Assembly (NCBI GenBank): GCA_958299035.1
Contig: CATQJL010000201.1
Location: 33,298 to 97,297, forward strand
Direction of reading: 5' to 3'
Source: Cylicocyclus nassatus
Lineage: Eukaryota > Nematoda > Chromadorea > Rhabditida > Strongylidae
DNA length: 64,000 nucleotides
Position 1 is the stretch's first letter; each line of letters begins with the position of its first letter. The notes beneath the pieces are model-generated. The model was not told the DNA's origin. It did not search any database and worked only from the letters and a program-made list of their open reading frames with translations. Positions 10,319 through 21,099 of this stretch are shown here, piece by piece. The translations under genes were made by a program, and so were the position numbers.

Positions 10319-10390
10319 TTCCCATGCCGGGAATCGAACCCGGGCCGCGTGGGTGAAAACCACGAATCCTAACCACTAGACCACATGGGA
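10319..10390 (-). tRNA. tRNA-Glu(TTC): tRNA-Glu(UUC) copy 29
   Basis: Canonical tRNA in a 363 bp unit with the ACCGGATGCG marker but the common CCTCAGAATAC segment, a mosaic of two spacer families. Confidence 0.96.
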
Positions 10391-10682
10391 CACACTGGTG
10401 CTGAGTTCAACGTGAATCATATGCAAAAACAATGAACTTTCTAATCAGAAATGATGTGTATCAATGCCATTAATTGTCGTTTGAAATTTCTCCAAAAGAA
10501 CAGAAAGCTATTAGGTAGATAAGACGGGATGCGCGAACAAAAGCCCATAAATATTGAAAGAACCGGATGCGCGAGGAGAAAAACCCCAAAATACTTTGCA
10601 ATATACAATCATGGTCGTCGCATTTGAGCACAAACATGCAGGCTGCAGTCATTTTCAGCTTTTTGCAAGTGCAGCAAAAGAA

Positions 10683-10754
10683 TTCCCATGCCGGGAATCG
10701 AACCCGGGCCGCGTGGGTGAAAACCACGAATCCTAACCACTAGACCACATGGGA
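10683..10754 (-). tRNA. tRNA-Glu(TTC): tRNA-Glu(UUC) copy 30
   Basis: Canonical tRNA in the longest unit (364 bp), which has both the GCCATTA insertion and the extra A. Upstream flank change ACACCCTGG (plus strand). Confidence 0.95.
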
Positions 10755-11045
10755 CACCCTGGCTCTGAGTTCAACGTGAATCATATGCAAAACAATGAAC
10801 TTTCCAATCAGAAATGATGTGTATCAATGCCATTAATTGTCGTTTGAAATTTCTCCAAAAGAACAGAAAGCTATTAGGTAGATAAGACGGGATGCGCGAA
10901 CAAAAGCCCATAAATATTGAAAGAACCGGATGCGCGAGGAGAAAAACCCCAAAATACTTTGCAATATACAATAATGGTCGTCGCATTTGAGCACAAACAT
11001 GCAGGCTGCAGTCATTTTCAGCTTTTTGCAAGTGCAGCAAAAGAA

Positions 11046-11117
11046 TTCCCATGCCGGGAATCGAACCCGGGCCGCGTGGGTGAAAACCACGAATCCTAAC
11101 CACTAGACCACATGGGA
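11046..11117 (-). tRNA. tRNA-Glu(TTC): tRNA-Glu(UUC) copy 31
   Basis: Canonical tRNA in a 363 bp unit of the ACCGGATGCG family, with the ACAATAATGG spacer change shared with copies 33 and 35. Confidence 0.96.
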
Positions 11118-11408
11118 CACACTGGCTCTGAGTTCAACGTGAATCATATGCAAAACAATGAACTTTCTAATCAGAAATGATGTATATCAATGCCATTAAT
11201 TGTCGTTTGAAATTTCTCCAAAAGAACAGAAAGCTATTATGTAGATAAAACGGGATGCGCGAACAAAAGCCCATAAATATTGAAAGAACTCAATGCGCGA
11301 GGAGAAAAACCTCAGAATACTTTGCAATATACAATCATAGTCGTCGCAATTGAGCACAATCATGCAGGCTGCAGTCATTCTCAGCTTTTTGCAAGTGCAG
11401 CAAAAGAA

Positions 11409-11480
11409 TTCCCATGCCGGGAATCGAACCCGGGCCGCGTGGATGAAAACCACGAATCCTAACCACTAGACCACATGGGA
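11409..11480 (-). tRNA. tRNA-Glu(TTC): tRNA-Glu(UUC) copy 32, U38 variant
   Basis: The anticodon loop reads TTTTCAT, so position 38 is U instead of C. U33, the anticodon and all stems are intact, so function is plausible. The spacer has private changes such as GCAATTGAGCACAATC. Confidence 0.9.
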
Positions 11481-11771
11481 CACACTGGCTCTGAGTTCAA
11501 CGTGAATCATATGCAAAACAATGAACTTTCCAATCAGAAATGATGTGTATCAATGCCATTAATTGTCGTTTGAAATTTCTCCAAAAGAACAGAAAGCTAT
11601 TAGGTAGATAAGACGGGATGCGCGAACAAAAGCCCATAAATATTGAAAGAACCGGATGCGCGAGGAGAAAAACCCCAAAATACTTTGCAATATACAATAA
11701 TGGTCGTCGCATTTGAGCACAAACATGCAGGCTGCAGTCATTTTCAGCTTTTTGCAAGTGCAGCAAAAGAA

Positions 11772-11843
11772 TTCCCATGCCGGGAATCGAACCCGGGCCG
11801 CGTGGATGAAAACCACGAATCCTAACCACTAGACCACATGGGA
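11772..11843 (-). tRNA. tRNA-Glu(TTC): tRNA-Glu(UUC) copy 33, U38 variant
   Basis: Same U38 change as the adjacent copy 32 but in a different spacer family, so the change moved between units by conversion or exchange, or arose twice. Confidence 0.9.
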
Positions 11844-12128
11844 CACACTGGCTGTGAGTTCAACGTGAATCATATGCAAAACAATGAACTTTCTAATCAG
11901 AAATGATGTATATCAATAATTGTCGTTTGAAATTTCTCCAAAAGAACAGATAGCTATTATGTAGATAAGACGGGATGCGCGAACAAAAGCCCACAAATAT
12001 TGAAAGAACTCAATGCGCGAGGAGAAAAACCTCAGAATACTCTGCAATATACAATCATAGTCGTCGCATTTGAGCACAAACATGCAGGCTGCAGTCATTT
12101 TCAGCTTTTTGCAAGTGCAGCAAAAGAA

Positions 12129-12200
12129 TTCCCATGCCGGGAATCGAACCCGGGCCGCGTGGGTGAAAACCACGAATCCTAACCACTAGACCACATGGGA
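12129..12200 (-). tRNA. tRNA-Glu(TTC): tRNA-Glu(UUC) copy 34
   Basis: Canonical tRNA in the shortest unit (357 bp), which combines the short T run with no extra A. Confidence 0.96.
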
Positions 12201-12491
12201 CACACTGGCTCTGAGTTCAACGTGAATCATATGCAAAACAATGAACTTTCTAATCAGAAATGATGTATATCAATGCCATTAATTGTCGTTTGAAATTTCT
12301 CCAAAAGAACAGAAAGCTATTATGTAGATAAAACGGGATGCGCGAACAAAAGCCCATAAATATTGAAAGAACCGGATGCGCGAGGAGAAAAACCCCAAAA
12401 TACTTTGCAATATACAATAATGGTCGTCGCATTTGAGCACAAACATGCAGGCTGCAGTCATTTTCAGCTTTTTGCAAGTGCAGCAAAAGAA

Positions 12492-12563
12492 TTCCCATGC
12501 CGGGAATCGAACCCGGGCCGCGTGGGTGAAAACCACGAATCCTAACCACTAGACCACATGGGA
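12492..12563 (-). tRNA. tRNA-Glu(TTC): tRNA-Glu(UUC) copy 35, last complete copy
   Basis: Canonical tRNA in a 363 bp unit of the ACCGGATGCG family. It is the last tRNA before the satellite; its 5' side faces the junction, 203 bp away. Confidence 0.96.
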
Positions 12564-12766
12564 CACACTGGCTCTGAGTTCAACGTGAATCATATGCAAA
12601 ACAATGAACTTTCTAATCAGAAATGATGTATATCAATAATTGTCGTTTGAAATTTCTCCAAAAGAACAGATAGCTATTATGTAGATAAGACGGGATGCGC
12701 GAACAAAAGCCCACAAATATTGAAAGAACTTAATGCGCGAGGAGAAAAACCTCAGAATACTCTGCA
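12564..12766 (-). repeat. Truncated 36th tRNA-array unit without a tRNA
   Basis: This is spacer sequence of the 358-type family, ending within the AATACTCTGCA segment just where other units continue with ATATACAATC. The tRNA half of the unit is missing, so the array is broken here rather than ending at a unit boundary. Confidence 0.93.
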
Positions 12767-12775
12767 GGGCCTTGG
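12767..12775. other. Junction filler between the two arrays
   Basis: About nine bases (GGGCCTTGG) match neither the tRNA unit nor the satellite. Short filler is typical of end-joining at a rearrangement, though an assembly join would look the same. Confidence 0.6.
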
Positions 12776-12930
12776 GAAAGAATTGGGAAGCTTAACGTAT
12801 CGCTATCACTCTAAGGACTAAAGATACGTATCTCAGCTTATAGCTCGGGCGCTTTGATAAATATCCTTTGAAATAAGCTGTGCATTAAACAACAGAGTCC
12901 TTTTTAGCTTGTAAAATCTTCTAAATACAT
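12776..12930 (-). repeat. Single inverted satellite unit at the array edge
   Basis: The reverse complement of this stretch runs through the satellite in order: GTATTTAGAAG, the CTAAAAAGGACTCTG segment, CAGCTTATTTC, GCGCCCGAGC, ATACGTATC and TTAAGCTTCCC. It is the only near-full unit in reverse orientation in the window. Confidence 0.93.
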
Positions 12931-13045
12931 GTTTAATGCACAGCTTATTTCAGGGGATATTTATGAAAGCGCCAAAGCTATAAGCTGAGATACGTATCTT
13001 TAGTCCTTAGACTCGTAGCGATACGTTAAGCTTCCCAATTCTTTT
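12776..13045. repeat. Inverted repeat formed by head-to-head satellite units
   Basis: The arms 12776-12890 and 12931-13045 are about 115 bp each and pair with few mismatches around a 40 bp centre (12891-12930). Such a structure could extrude a cruciform or hairpin. Inverted units at satellite edges are a known outcome of fold-back repair. Confidence 0.88.
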
Positions 13046-13400
13046 CGCATAAGAGAATTGGATGTTTCTGGAAGATTTCGCGAGCTAAAAAAGCCCTCTG
13101 TTGTTCAATGTACAGCTTATTTCAAGGGATAATTATCAAAGCGCCCGAGCTATAAGCTGAGATACGTATCTTTAAGTCCTTAGAGTGGTAGCGATACGTT
13201 AAGCTTCCGGAATCTCTTCGCTTAAGAGAATAGGATGTATTCAGAAAAAATTACGAGCTAAAAAAGCCCTCTGTTGTTCAATGCACAGCTTATTTCAAGG
13301 GATATTTATCAAAGCGCCCGAGCTATAAGCTGAGATACGCAACTTTAGTAATTAGAGTCGTAGCGATACGTTAAGCTTTCTGAATCTTATCGCATAAGAG
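12931..13400 (+). repeat. Diverged edge units of the satellite
   Basis: The first forward units carry private changes rare in the interior, such as CAGGGGATATTTATGAAAGCGCC near 12952 (read as two parts, CAGGGGATAT and TTATGAAAGC), a lengthened CTTTAAGTCC near 13169 and AGAAAAAATTACG near 13241. Higher divergence at an array edge is expected where unequal exchange is less effective. Confidence 0.75.
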
Positions 13401-14050
13401 AGCCGGATGTTTTTGGAAGATTTTACGAACTAAAAAGGACTCTGTTGTTTAATGCACAGCTTATTTCAAGGCATATTTATCAAAGCGCCCGAGCTATAAG
13501 CTGAGATACGTATCTTTAGTCCTTAGAGTCGTAGCGATACGTTAAGCTTCCTGAATCTTTTCGCATAAGAGAATTGGATGTTTCTGGAAGATTTTACGAG
13601 CTAAAAAGGACTCTGTTGTTTAATGCACAGCTTATTTCAAGGGATATTTATCAAAGCGCCCGAGCTATAAGCTGAGATACGTATCTTTAGTCCTTAGAGT
13701 CGTAGCGATACCTTAAGCTTCCTAAATCTCTTCGCATAAGAGAAGTGGATGTTTCTGGAAGATTTTACGAGCTAAAAAAGCCCTCTGTTGTTCAATGCAC
13801 AGCTTATTTCAAGGGATATTTATCAAAGCGCACGAGCTATAAGCCGAGATACGCAACTTTAGTAATTAGAGTCGTACCGATGCGTTAAGCTTTCTGAATC
13901 TTATCGCATAAGAGAACCGGATGTTTTTGAAAGATTTTACGAGCTAAAAAAGCCCTCTGTTGTTCAATGCACAGCTTATTTCAAGGGATATTTATCAAAG
14001 CGCCCGAGCTATAAGCTGAGATACGTATCTTTAGTCCTTAGAGTGGTAGC

Positions 14051-14230
14051 GAGTGCGTGTCAAGGCCTACGAGTGCGTGTCAAGGCCTACGAGGGCGTAT
14101 CAAGGCCTACGAATGCGTGTCAAGGCCTACGAGTGCGTGTCAAGGAATATGAATGCGTGTCAAGGCCTACGAGTGCGTGTCAAGGCCCACGAGTGCGTGT
14201 CAAGGCCTACGAATAAGTGTCAAGGCCCAC
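14051..14230. repeat. 20 bp minisatellite, 9 copies, inserted in the satellite
   Basis: Nine contiguous 20 bp units of the pattern GAGTGCGTGT CAAGGCCTAC lie between a satellite ending at GAGTGGTAGC and its resumption near 14265. Units 3, 4, 5, 6, 7 and 9 have one or more substitutions; unit 5 ends GGAATAT and unit 9 starts GAATAAG. Because 20 is not a multiple of three, three units make a 60 bp reading cycle. The open frames across it are therefore a by-product. Its origin is not clear from the window. Confidence 0.95.
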
Positions 14231-14244
14231 AGATACGAGCCCGA

Positions 14245-14264
14245 AGATACGTATCTCAGCTTAT
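14245..14264 (-). repeat. Short reversed satellite fragment beside the minisatellite
   Basis: AGATACGTATCTCAGCTTAT is the reverse complement of the satellite stretch ATAAGCTGAGATACGTATCT. It shares the palindrome AGATACGTATCT, which may have served as a pivot for a local inversion when the minisatellite was inserted. Confidence 0.75.
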
Positions 14265-16299
14265 CGTACCGATACGTTAAGCTTTCTGAATCTTATCGCA
14301 TAAGAGAATTGGATGTTTTTGAAAGATTTTACGAGCTAAAAAAGCCCTCTGTTGTTCAATGCACAGCTTATTTCAAGGGATATTTATCAAAGCGCCCGAG
14401 CTATAAGCTGAGATACGTATCTTTAGTCCTTAGAGTCGTAGCGATACGTTAAGCTTCCTGAATCTCTTCGCATAAGAGAATTGGATGTTTCTGGAAGATT
14501 TTACGAGCTAAAAAGGACTCTGGTGTTTAATGCACAGCTTATTTCAAGGGATATTTATCAAAGCGCCCGAGCTATAAGCTGAGATACGCAACCTTAGTAA
14601 TTAGAGTCGTACCGATACGTTAAGCTTTCTGAATCTTATCGCATAAGAGAACCGGATGTTTTTGAAAGATTTTACGAGCTAAAAAAGCCCTCTGTTGTTC
14701 AATGTACAGCTTATTTCAAGGCATATTTATCAAAGCGCCCGAGCTATAAGCTGAGATACGTATCTTTAGTCCTTAGAGTGGTAGCGATACGTTAAGCTTC
14801 CCAATTCTTTTCGCTTAAGAGAAGTGGATGTTTCTGGAAGATTTTACGAGCTAAAAAGGACTCTGTTGTTTAATGCACAGCTTATTTCAAGGGATATTTA
14901 TAAAGCGCCCGAGCTATAAGCTGAGATACGTATCTTTAGTCCTTAGAGTCGTAGCGATACCTTAAGCTTCCTAAATCTCTTCGCATAAGAGAAGTGGATG
15001 TTTCTGGAAGATTTTACGAGCTAAAAAGGACTCTGTTGTTTAATGCACAGCTTATTTCAAGGGATATTTATCAAAGCGCCCGAGCTATAAGCTGAGATAC
15101 GTATCTTTAGTCCTTAGAGTCGTAGCGATACCTTAAGCTTCCTAAATCTCTTCGCATAAGAGAAGTGGATGTTTTTGGAAGATTTTACGAGCTAAAAAAG
15201 CCCTCTGTTGTTCAATGCACAGCTTATTTCAAGGGATATTTATCAAAGCGCACGAGCTATAAGCCGAGATACGCAACTTTAGTAATTAGAGTCGTACCGA
15301 TGCGTTAAGCTTTCTGAATCTTATCGCATAAGAGAACCGGATGTTTTTGGAAGATTTCGCGAGCTAAAAAAGCCGTCTGTTGTTCAATGCACAGCTTATT
15401 TCAAGGGATAATAATCAAAGCGCCCGAGCTATAAGCTGAGATACGTATCTTTAGTCCTTAGAGTGGTAGCGATACGTTAAGCTTCCGGAATCTCTTCGCT
15501 TAAGAGAATTGGATGTATTTAGAAGATTTTACGAGCTAAAAAAGGTCTCTGTTGTTCAATGCACAGCTTATTTCAAGGGATATTTATCAAAGCGCCCGAG
15601 CTATAAGCTGAGATACACAACTTTAGTAATTAGAGTTGTACCGATACGTTAAGCTTTCTGAATCTTATCGCATAAGAGAGCCGGATGTTTTTGAAAGATT
15701 TTACGAGCTAAAAAAGCCCTCTGTTGCTCAATGCACAGCTTATTTCAAGGGATATTTATCAAAGCGCCCGAGCTATAAGCTGAGATACGCAACTTTAGTA
15801 ATTAGAGTCGTACCGATGCGTTAAGCTTTCTGAATCTTATCGCATAAGAGAACCGGATGTTTTTGAAAGATTTTACGAGCTAAAAAAGCCCTCTGTTGTT
15901 CAATGTACAGCTTATTTCAAGGCATATTTATCAAAGCGCCCGAGCTATAAGCTGAGATACGTATCTTTAGTCCTTAGAGTGGTAGCGATACGTTAAGCTT
16001 CCCAATTCTTTTCGCTTAAGAGAATTGGATGTTTCTGGAAGATTTTACGAGCTAAAAAGGACTCTGTTGTTTAATGCACAGCTTATTTCAAGGGATATTT
16101 ATCAAAGCGCCCGAGCTATAAGCTGAGATACGTATCTTTAGTCCTTAGAGTCGTAGCGATACCTTAAGCTTCCTAAATCTCTTCGCGTAAGAGAAGTGGA
16201 TGTTTCTGGAAGATTTTACGAGCTAAAAAAGCCCTCTGTTGTTCAATGCACAGCTTATTTTAAGGGATATTTATCAAAGCGCCCGAGCTATAAGCTGAG

Positions 16300-19200
16300 A
16301 TACGCAACTTTAGTAATTAGAGTCGTACCGATGCGTTAAGCTTTCTGAATCTTATCGCATAAGAGAACCGGATGTTTTTGAAAGATTTTACGAGCTAAAA
16401 AAGCCCTCTGTTGTTCAATGCACAGCTTATTTCAAGGGATATTTATCAAAGCGCCCGAGCTATGAGCTGAGATACGTATCTTTAGTCCTTAGAGTCGTAG
16501 CGATACCTTAAGCTTCCCAATTCTTTTCGCATAAGAGAACTGGATGTTTTTGGAAGATTTTGCGAGCTAAAAAAGCCCTCTGTTGTTCAATGCACAGCTT
16601 ATTTCAAGGGATAATTATCAAAGCGCCCGAGCTATAAGCTGAGATACGTATCTTTAGTCCTTAGAGTCGTAGCGATACCTTAAGCTTCCTAAATCTCTTC
16701 GCGTAAGAGAAGTGGATGTTTCTGGAAGATTTTACGAGCTAAAAAAGCCCTCTGTTGTTCAATGCACAGCTTATTTTAAGGGATATTCATCAAAGCGCCC
16801 GAGCTATAAGCTGAGATACGTATCTTCAGTCCTTAGAGTGGTAGCGATACGTTAAGCTTCCCAATTCTTTTCGCATAAGAGAACTGGATGTTTTTGGAAG
16901 ATTTTGCGAGCTAAAAAAGCCCTCTGTTGTTCAATGTACAGCTTATTTCAAGGGATAATTATCAAAGCGCCCGAGCTATAAGCTGAGATACGTATCTTTA
17001 GTCCTTAGAGTCGTAGCGATACCTTAAGCTTCCTAAATCTCTTCGCATAAGAGAAGTGGATGTTTCTGGAAGATTTTACGAGCTAAAAAGGACTCTGTTG
17101 TTTAATGCACAGCTTATTTCAAAAGATATTTATCAAAGCGCCCGAGCTATAAGCTGAGATACGTATCTTTAGTCCTTAGAGTCGTAGCGATACCTTAAGC
17201 TTCCTAAATCTCTTCGCATAAGAGAAGTGGATGTTTCTGGAAGATTTTACGAGCTAAAAAAGCCCTCTGTTGTTCAATGCACAGCTTATTTCAAGGGATA
17301 TTTATCAAAGCGCACGAGCTATAAGCCGAGATACGCAACTTTAGTAATTAGAGTCGTACCGATGCGTTAAGCTTTCTGAATCTTATCGCATAAGAGAACC
17401 GGATGTTTTTGGAAGATTTCGCGAGCTAAAAAAGCCCTCTGTTGTTCAATGCACAGCTTATTTCAAGGGATAATAATCAAAGCGCCCGAGCTATAAGCTG
17501 AGATACGTATCTTTAGTCCTTAGAGTGGTAGCGATACGTTAAGCTTCCGGAATCTCTTCGCTTAAGAGAATTGGATGTATTTAGAAGATTTTACGAGCTA
17601 AAAAAGGTCTCTGTTGTTCAATGCACAGCTTATTTCAAGGGATATTTATCAAAGCGCCCGAGCTATAAGCTGAGATACACAACTTTAGTAATTAGAGTTG
17701 TACCGATACGTTAAGCTTTCTGAATCTTATCGCATAAGAGAGCCGGATGTTTTTGAAAGATTTTACGAGCTAAAAAAGCCCTCTGTTGCTCAATGCACAG
17801 CTTATTTCAAGGGATATTCATCAAAGCGCCCGAGCTATAAGCTGAGATACGTATCTTCAGTCCTTAGAGTGGTAGCGATACGTTAAGCTTCCCAATTCTT
17901 TTCGCATAAGAGAACTGGATGTTTTTGGAAGATTTTGCGAGCTAAAAAAGCCCTCTGTTGTTCAATGTACAGCTTATTTCAAGGCATATTTATCAAAGCG
18001 CCCGAGCTATAAGCTGAGATACGTATCTTTAGTCCTTAGAGTGGTAGCGATACGTTAAGCTTCCCAATTCTTTTCGCATAAGAGAACTGGATGTTTTTGG
18101 AAGATTTTGCGAGCTAAAAAAGCCCTCTGTTGTTCAATGTACAGCTTATTTCAAGGCATATTTATCAAAGCGCCCGAGCTATAAGCTGAGATACGTATCT
18201 TTAGTCCTTAGAGTGGTAGCGATACGTTAAGCTTCCCAATTCTTTTCGCTTAAGAGAATTGGATGTTTCTGGAAGATTTTACGAGCTAAAAAGGACTCTG
18301 TTGTTTAATGCACAGCTTATTTCAAGGGATATTTATCAAAGCGCCCGAGCTATAAGCTGAGATACGTATCTTTAGTCCTTAGAGTCGTAGCGATACCTTA
18401 AGCTTCCTAAATCTCTTCGCGTAAGAGAAGTGGATGTTTCTGGAAGATTTTACGAGCTAAAAAAGCCCTCTGTTGTTCAATGCACAGCTTATTTTAAGGG
18501 ATATTTATCAAAGCGCCCGAGCTATAAGCTGAGATACGCAACTTTAGTAATTAGAGTCGTACCGATGCGTTAAGCTTTCTGAATCTTATCGCATAAGAGA
18601 ACCGGATGTTTTTGAAAGATTTTACGAGCTAAAAAAGCCCTCTGTTGTTCAATGCACAGCTTATTTCAAGGGATATTTATCAAAGCGCCCGAGCTATGAG
18701 CTGAGATACGTATCTTTAGTCCTTAGAGTCGTAGCGATACCTTAAGCTTCCCAATTCTTTTCGCATAAGAGAACTGGATGTTTTTGGAAGATTTTGCGAG
18801 CTAAAAAAGCCCTCTGTTGTTCAATGCACAGCTTATTTCAAGGGATAATTATCAAAGCGCCCGAGCTATAAGCTGAGATACGTATCTTTGATCCTTAGAG
18901 TCGTAGCGATACCTTAAGCTTCCTAAATCTCTTCGCGTAAGAGAAGTGGATGTTTCTGGAAGATTTTACGAGCTAAAAAAGCCCTCTGTTGTTCAATGCA
19001 CAGCTTATTTTAAGGGATATTCATCAAAGCGCCCGAGCTATAAGCTGAGATACGTATCTTCAGTCCTTAGAGTGGTAGCGATACGTTAAGCTTCCCAATT
19101 CTTTTCGCATAAGAGAACTGGATGTTTTTGGAAGATTTTGCGAGCTAAAAAAGCCCTCTGTTGTTCAATGCACAGCTTATTTTAAGGGATATTTATCAAA

Positions 19201-20250
19201 GCGCCCGAGCTATAAGCTGAGATACGTATCTTTAGTCCTTAGAGTCGTAGCGATACGTTAAGCTTCCTGAATCTCTTCGCATAAGAGAATTGGATGTATT
19301 TAGAAGATTTTACAAGCTAAAAAGGACTCTGTTGTTTAATGCACAGCTTATTTCAAGGGATATTTATCAAAGCGCCCGAGCTATAAGCTGAGATACGTAT
19401 CTTTAGTCCTTAGAGTCGTAGCGATACCTTAAGCTTCCTAAATCTCTTCGCGTAAGAGAAGTGGATGTTTCTGGAAGATTTTACGAGCTAAAAAAGCCCT
19501 CTGTTGTTCAATGCACAGCTTATTTTAAGGGATATTTATCAAAGCGCCCGAGCTATAAGCTGAGATACGCAACTTTAGTAATTAGAGTCGTACCGATGCG
19601 TTAAGCTTTCTGAATCTTATCGCATAAGAGAACCGGATGTTTTTGAAAGATTTTACGAGCTAAAAAAGCCCTCTGTTGTTCAATGCACAGCTTATTTCAA
19701 GGGATATTTATCAAAGCGCCCGAGCTATGAGCTGAGATACGTATCTTTAGTCCTTAGAGTCGTAGCGATACCTTAAGCTTCCCAATTCTTTTCGCATAAG
19801 AGAACTGGATGTTTTTGGAAGATTTTGCGAGCTAAAAAAGCCCTCTGTTGTTCAATGCACAGCTTATTTCAAGGGATAATTATCAAAGCGCCCGAGCTAT
19901 AAGCTGAGATACGTATCTTTGATCCTTAGAGTCGTAGCGATACCTTAAGCTTCCTAAATCTCTTCGCGTAAGAGAAGTGGATGTTTCTGGAAGATTTTAC
20001 GAGCTAAAAAAGCCCTCTGTTGTTCAATGCACAGCTTATTTTAAGGGATATTCATCAAAGCGCCCGAGCTATAAGCTGAGATACGTATCTTCAGTCCTTA
20101 GAGTGGTAGCGATACGTTAAGCTTCCCAATTCTTTTCGCATAAGAGAACTGGATGTTTTTGGAAGATTTTGCGAGCTAAAAAAGCCCTCTGTTGTTCAAT
20201 GCACAGCTTATTTTAAGGGATATTTATCAAAGCGCCCGAGCTATAAGCTG
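16300..20250 (+). repeat. Higher-order satellite block with 2234 and 1031 bp offsets
   Basis: The private form CTATGAGCTG occurs at 16461, 18695 and 19726, giving offsets of 2234 bp (13 units) and 1031 bp (6 units). The change CTTTGATCCTT near 18887 and 19919 repeats at the same 6-unit spacing. Neighbouring unit order also repeats. Confidence 0.85.
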
Positions 20251-21099
20251 AGATACGCAACTTTAGTAATTAGAGTCGTACCGATGCGTTAAGCTTTCTG
20301 AATCTTATCGCATAAGAGAGCCGGATGTTTTTGAAAGATTTTGCGAGCTAAAAAAGCCCTCTGTTGCTCAATGCACAGCTTATTTCAAGGGATATTTATC
20401 AAAGCGCACGAGCTATAAGCCGAGATACGCAACTTTAGTAATTAGAGTCGTACCGATGCGTTAAGCTTTCTGAATCCTATCGCATAAGAGAATTGGATGT
20501 TTCTGGAAGATTTTACGAGCTAAAAAGGACTCTGTTGTTTAATGCACAGCTTATTTCAAGGGATATTTATCAAAGCGCCCGAGCTATAAGCTGAGATACG
20601 TATCTTTAGTCCTTAGAGTCGTAGCGATACCTTAGGCTTCCTAAATCTCTTCGCGTAAGAGAAGTGGATGTTTCTGGAAGATTTTACGAGCTAAAAAAGC
20701 CCTCTGTTGTTCAATGCACAGCTTATTTTAAGGGATATTTATCAAAGCGCCCGAGCTATAAGCTGAGATACGCAACTTTAGTAATTAGAGTCGTACCGAT
20801 GCGTTAAGCTTTCTGAATCTTATCGCATAAGAGAACCGGATGTTTTTGGAAGATTTCGCGAGCTAAAAAAGCCCTCTGTTGTTCAATGTACAGCTTATTT
20901 CAAGGCATATTTATCAAAGCGCCCGAGCTATAAGCTGAGATACGTATCTTTAGTCCTTAGAGTCGTACCGATGCGTTAAGCTTTCTGAATCCTATCGCAT
21001 AAGAGAATTGGATGTTTCTGGAAGATTTTACGAGCTAAAAAGGACTCTGTTGTTTAATGCACAGCTTATTTCAAGGGATAATAATCAAAGCGCCCGAGC

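Larger units (their letters stand above)
1..12766 (-). repeat. Tandem array of 357-364 bp units, each with one tRNA-Glu gene
   Basis: The same unit repeats head to tail with successive spacings of 357-364 bp, most often 359 or 358, from the window edge to an abrupt stop at 12766. Each complete unit has a 72 bp tRNA-Glu(UUC) gene on the minus strand and about 287 bp of spacer. Three spacer types are visible. The 359 bp type has a longer T-rich run. The 363 bp type has a short run plus a GCCATTA insertion. The 358 bp type has a short run and one extra A in the CAAAAACAATG segment. Spacers are nearly as conserved as the tRNA, which points to recent amplification and homogenisation rather than selection on the spacer. 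I see no protein gene, poly-A tail, target-site duplication or transposase in the units. The array runs off the left edge, so its true size is unknown. Confidence 0.97.

Noticed and set aside
30..12549. Recurring open frames of 60-110 codons on both strands in the tRNA array
   Set aside because: They run through the tRNA genes in sense or antisense, repeat only because the unit repeats, break with single-base spacer changes, and show no recognisable domain or codon bias.
1..12766. tRNA-derived SINE family
   Set aside because: Units are strictly head to tail at constant spacing, with a complete tRNA ending in its own terminator, and without a tail or target-site duplications.
1..12766. Entamoeba-type tRNA array as evidence of species
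   Set aside because: Those arrays usually combine short tandem repeats with the tRNA genes. None are present here, and the tRNA looks animal-like, so species is left open.
14053..14452. Repetitive 75- and 99-codon frames over the minisatellite
   Set aside because: A 20 bp repeat without stop codons gives a 60 bp reading cycle automatically. The frames continue into satellite DNA and have no start context or domain.
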